From: Pseudomonas sp. P818
GTDB taxonomy: Bacteria; Pseudomonadota; Gammaproteobacteria; Pseudomonadales; Pseudomonadaceae
Assembly (NCBI RefSeq): GCF_000418555.1
Contig: NZ_ATKM01000005.1
Span: forward strand, 62,001-126,000
Reading direction: 5' to 3'
DNA length: 64,000 nt
Numbering within the stretch: position 1 is the stretch's first letter; every line of letters begins with the position of its first letter. The translations under genes were made by a program, and so were the position numbers. Below are positions 63,491 to 64,000 of the stretch, piece after piece. The notes beneath the pieces were generated by a model. It saw only the letters and a list, made by a program, of their open reading frames with translations, ran no database searches and had not been told where the DNA came from.

Positions 63491-64000
63491 TTACATGCGC
63501 TCCAGTGTTTCCAGGCCGAGCAGCTCCAGGCCCTGCTTGAGCGTGCGGCCGGTCAGGGCGGTCAGGCGCAGGCGGCTGTCACGGGTGGCCTCGTCTTCGG
63601 CGGCGAGAATCGGGCAGTTCTCGTAGAAGCTGGAGAACAGCCCGGCCAGGTCGTACAGGTAGCTGCACAGCATGTGCGGCGTGCCCTTGTCGGCGACGCT
63701 GGCGAGCAGCTCGCCAAACTGCGCCAGCTTGGCGGCCAGGGCCTGTTCCTGCTCGGCGACCAGGGCGATCTGCCCGCCGATCTCGTCGATGCCCTTGCCC
63801 AGCTTGCGGAACACGCCGGCCACGCGGGTGTAGGCGTACAGCAGGTAGGGCGCGGTGTTGCCCTCGAAGCTCAGCATCAGGTCGAAGTTGAAGCTGTAGT
63901 CGCTGGCGCGGTGCTTGGACAGGTCGGCGTACTTCACCGAGGCGATGCCGACTACGCGGGCGATGCGGCGCAGCTCGTCCTCGGCCAGTTCCGGATTCTT
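63491..64000 (-). CDS. argS: Arginyl-tRNA synthetase, 3' end only (partial)
   Basis: The C-terminal 169 residues of arginyl-tRNA synthetase, which charges tRNA-Arg; the 5' part lies beyond the right edge. The visible piece starts [20 protein letters not shown], then [20 protein letters not shown] (the class I KMSKS-equivalent region of ArgRS lies just after) and the DALR anticodon-binding domain ([56 protein letters not shown]). The frame is open to the window edge. It precedes the SPOR gene with no gap. Confidence 0.95.
   Translation of the reverse strand, partial: KNPELAEDELRRIARVVGIASVKYADLSKHRASDYSFNFDLMLSFEGNTAPYLLYAYTRVAGVFRKLGKGIDEIGGQIALVAEQEQALAAKLAQFGELLASVADKGTPHMLCSYLYDLAGLFSSFYENCPILAAEDEATRDSRLRLTALTGRTLKQGLELLGLETLERM

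Overview
The window is an ordinary-looking chromosomal segment of a GC-rich gammaproteobacterium, almost certainly a Pseudomonas. The evidence is the phaC1-phaZ-phaC2-phaD / phaI-phaF locus for medium-chain polyhydroxyalkanoate (PHA), the argS-SPOR-hslVU block next to it, the ubiE-ubiJ-ubiB-hisI-hisE-tatABC series, and the glycine betaine/carnitine catabolic locus (betIBA, cbcXWV, gbdR, dgcAB, cdh genes). A placement near the P. mendocina/oleovorans group is only a guess from gene order and repeat types. I found no rRNA, tRNA, CRISPR array, IS element, phage or plasmid gene.

Layout. 1-8740: the 3' end of alanine dehydrogenase, an SLC13/RCK_C permease, a BaiN-like flavoprotein, a periplasmic solute-binding protein, a REC-REC-GGDEF regulator, the rRNA helicase DbpA and a DHA2 drug transporter. 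8928-34689: a quaternary ammonium compound (QAC) island. It has choline oxidation (betA, betB, betI), one ABC transporter core (cbcWV) with four substrate-binding proteins (cbcX, caiX and two more), the regulators gbdR and cdhR, the dimethylglycine demethylation module (dgcA, dgcB, dedicated ETF subunits and small partners) and carnitine degradation (cdhC, cdhA, cdhB). 34711-46710: housekeeping and uncharacterised genes (YkgJ, DUF2339/DUF3999 pair, a 7TM-PAS-GGDEF cyclase, fbp, lipoproteins, blc, pip, dtd). 46792-52655: rsmE, tatCBA, hisEI and ubiBJE, all on the minus strand with short overlaps. 52803-60620: PHA granule proteins and PHA synthesis. 60677-64000: hslUV, a SPOR protein and the 3' end of argS.

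How the genes work together. Choline goes to betaine aldehyde (BetA) and then glycine betaine (BetB) under BetI. Carnitine enters through CaiX-CbcWV and is cut to glycine betaine by CdhA, CdhC and CdhB. Dimethylglycine, formed from betaine by GbcAB (not in this window), would go to sarcosine through DgcAB, with electrons taken by the adjacent ETF. GbdR and CdhR are the probable activators.

The most notable observation is that dgcA is interrupted by a perfect 52-bp tandem duplication that shifts the frame. Removing one copy restores a 686-residue protein. This is either a real loss, or possibly reversible inactivation, of dimethylglycine demethylation, or a sequence or assembly error. Other points of interest are two extra QAC-binding proteins, an M19 dipeptidase homologue lacking several metal ligands, paired hairpins ending in a T-run upstream of gbdR, a good heat-shock promoter before hslV, a 7x heptamer array overlapping the hslU stop codon, and a 147-bp palindromic element. 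I did not find a clearly new multi-gene system.
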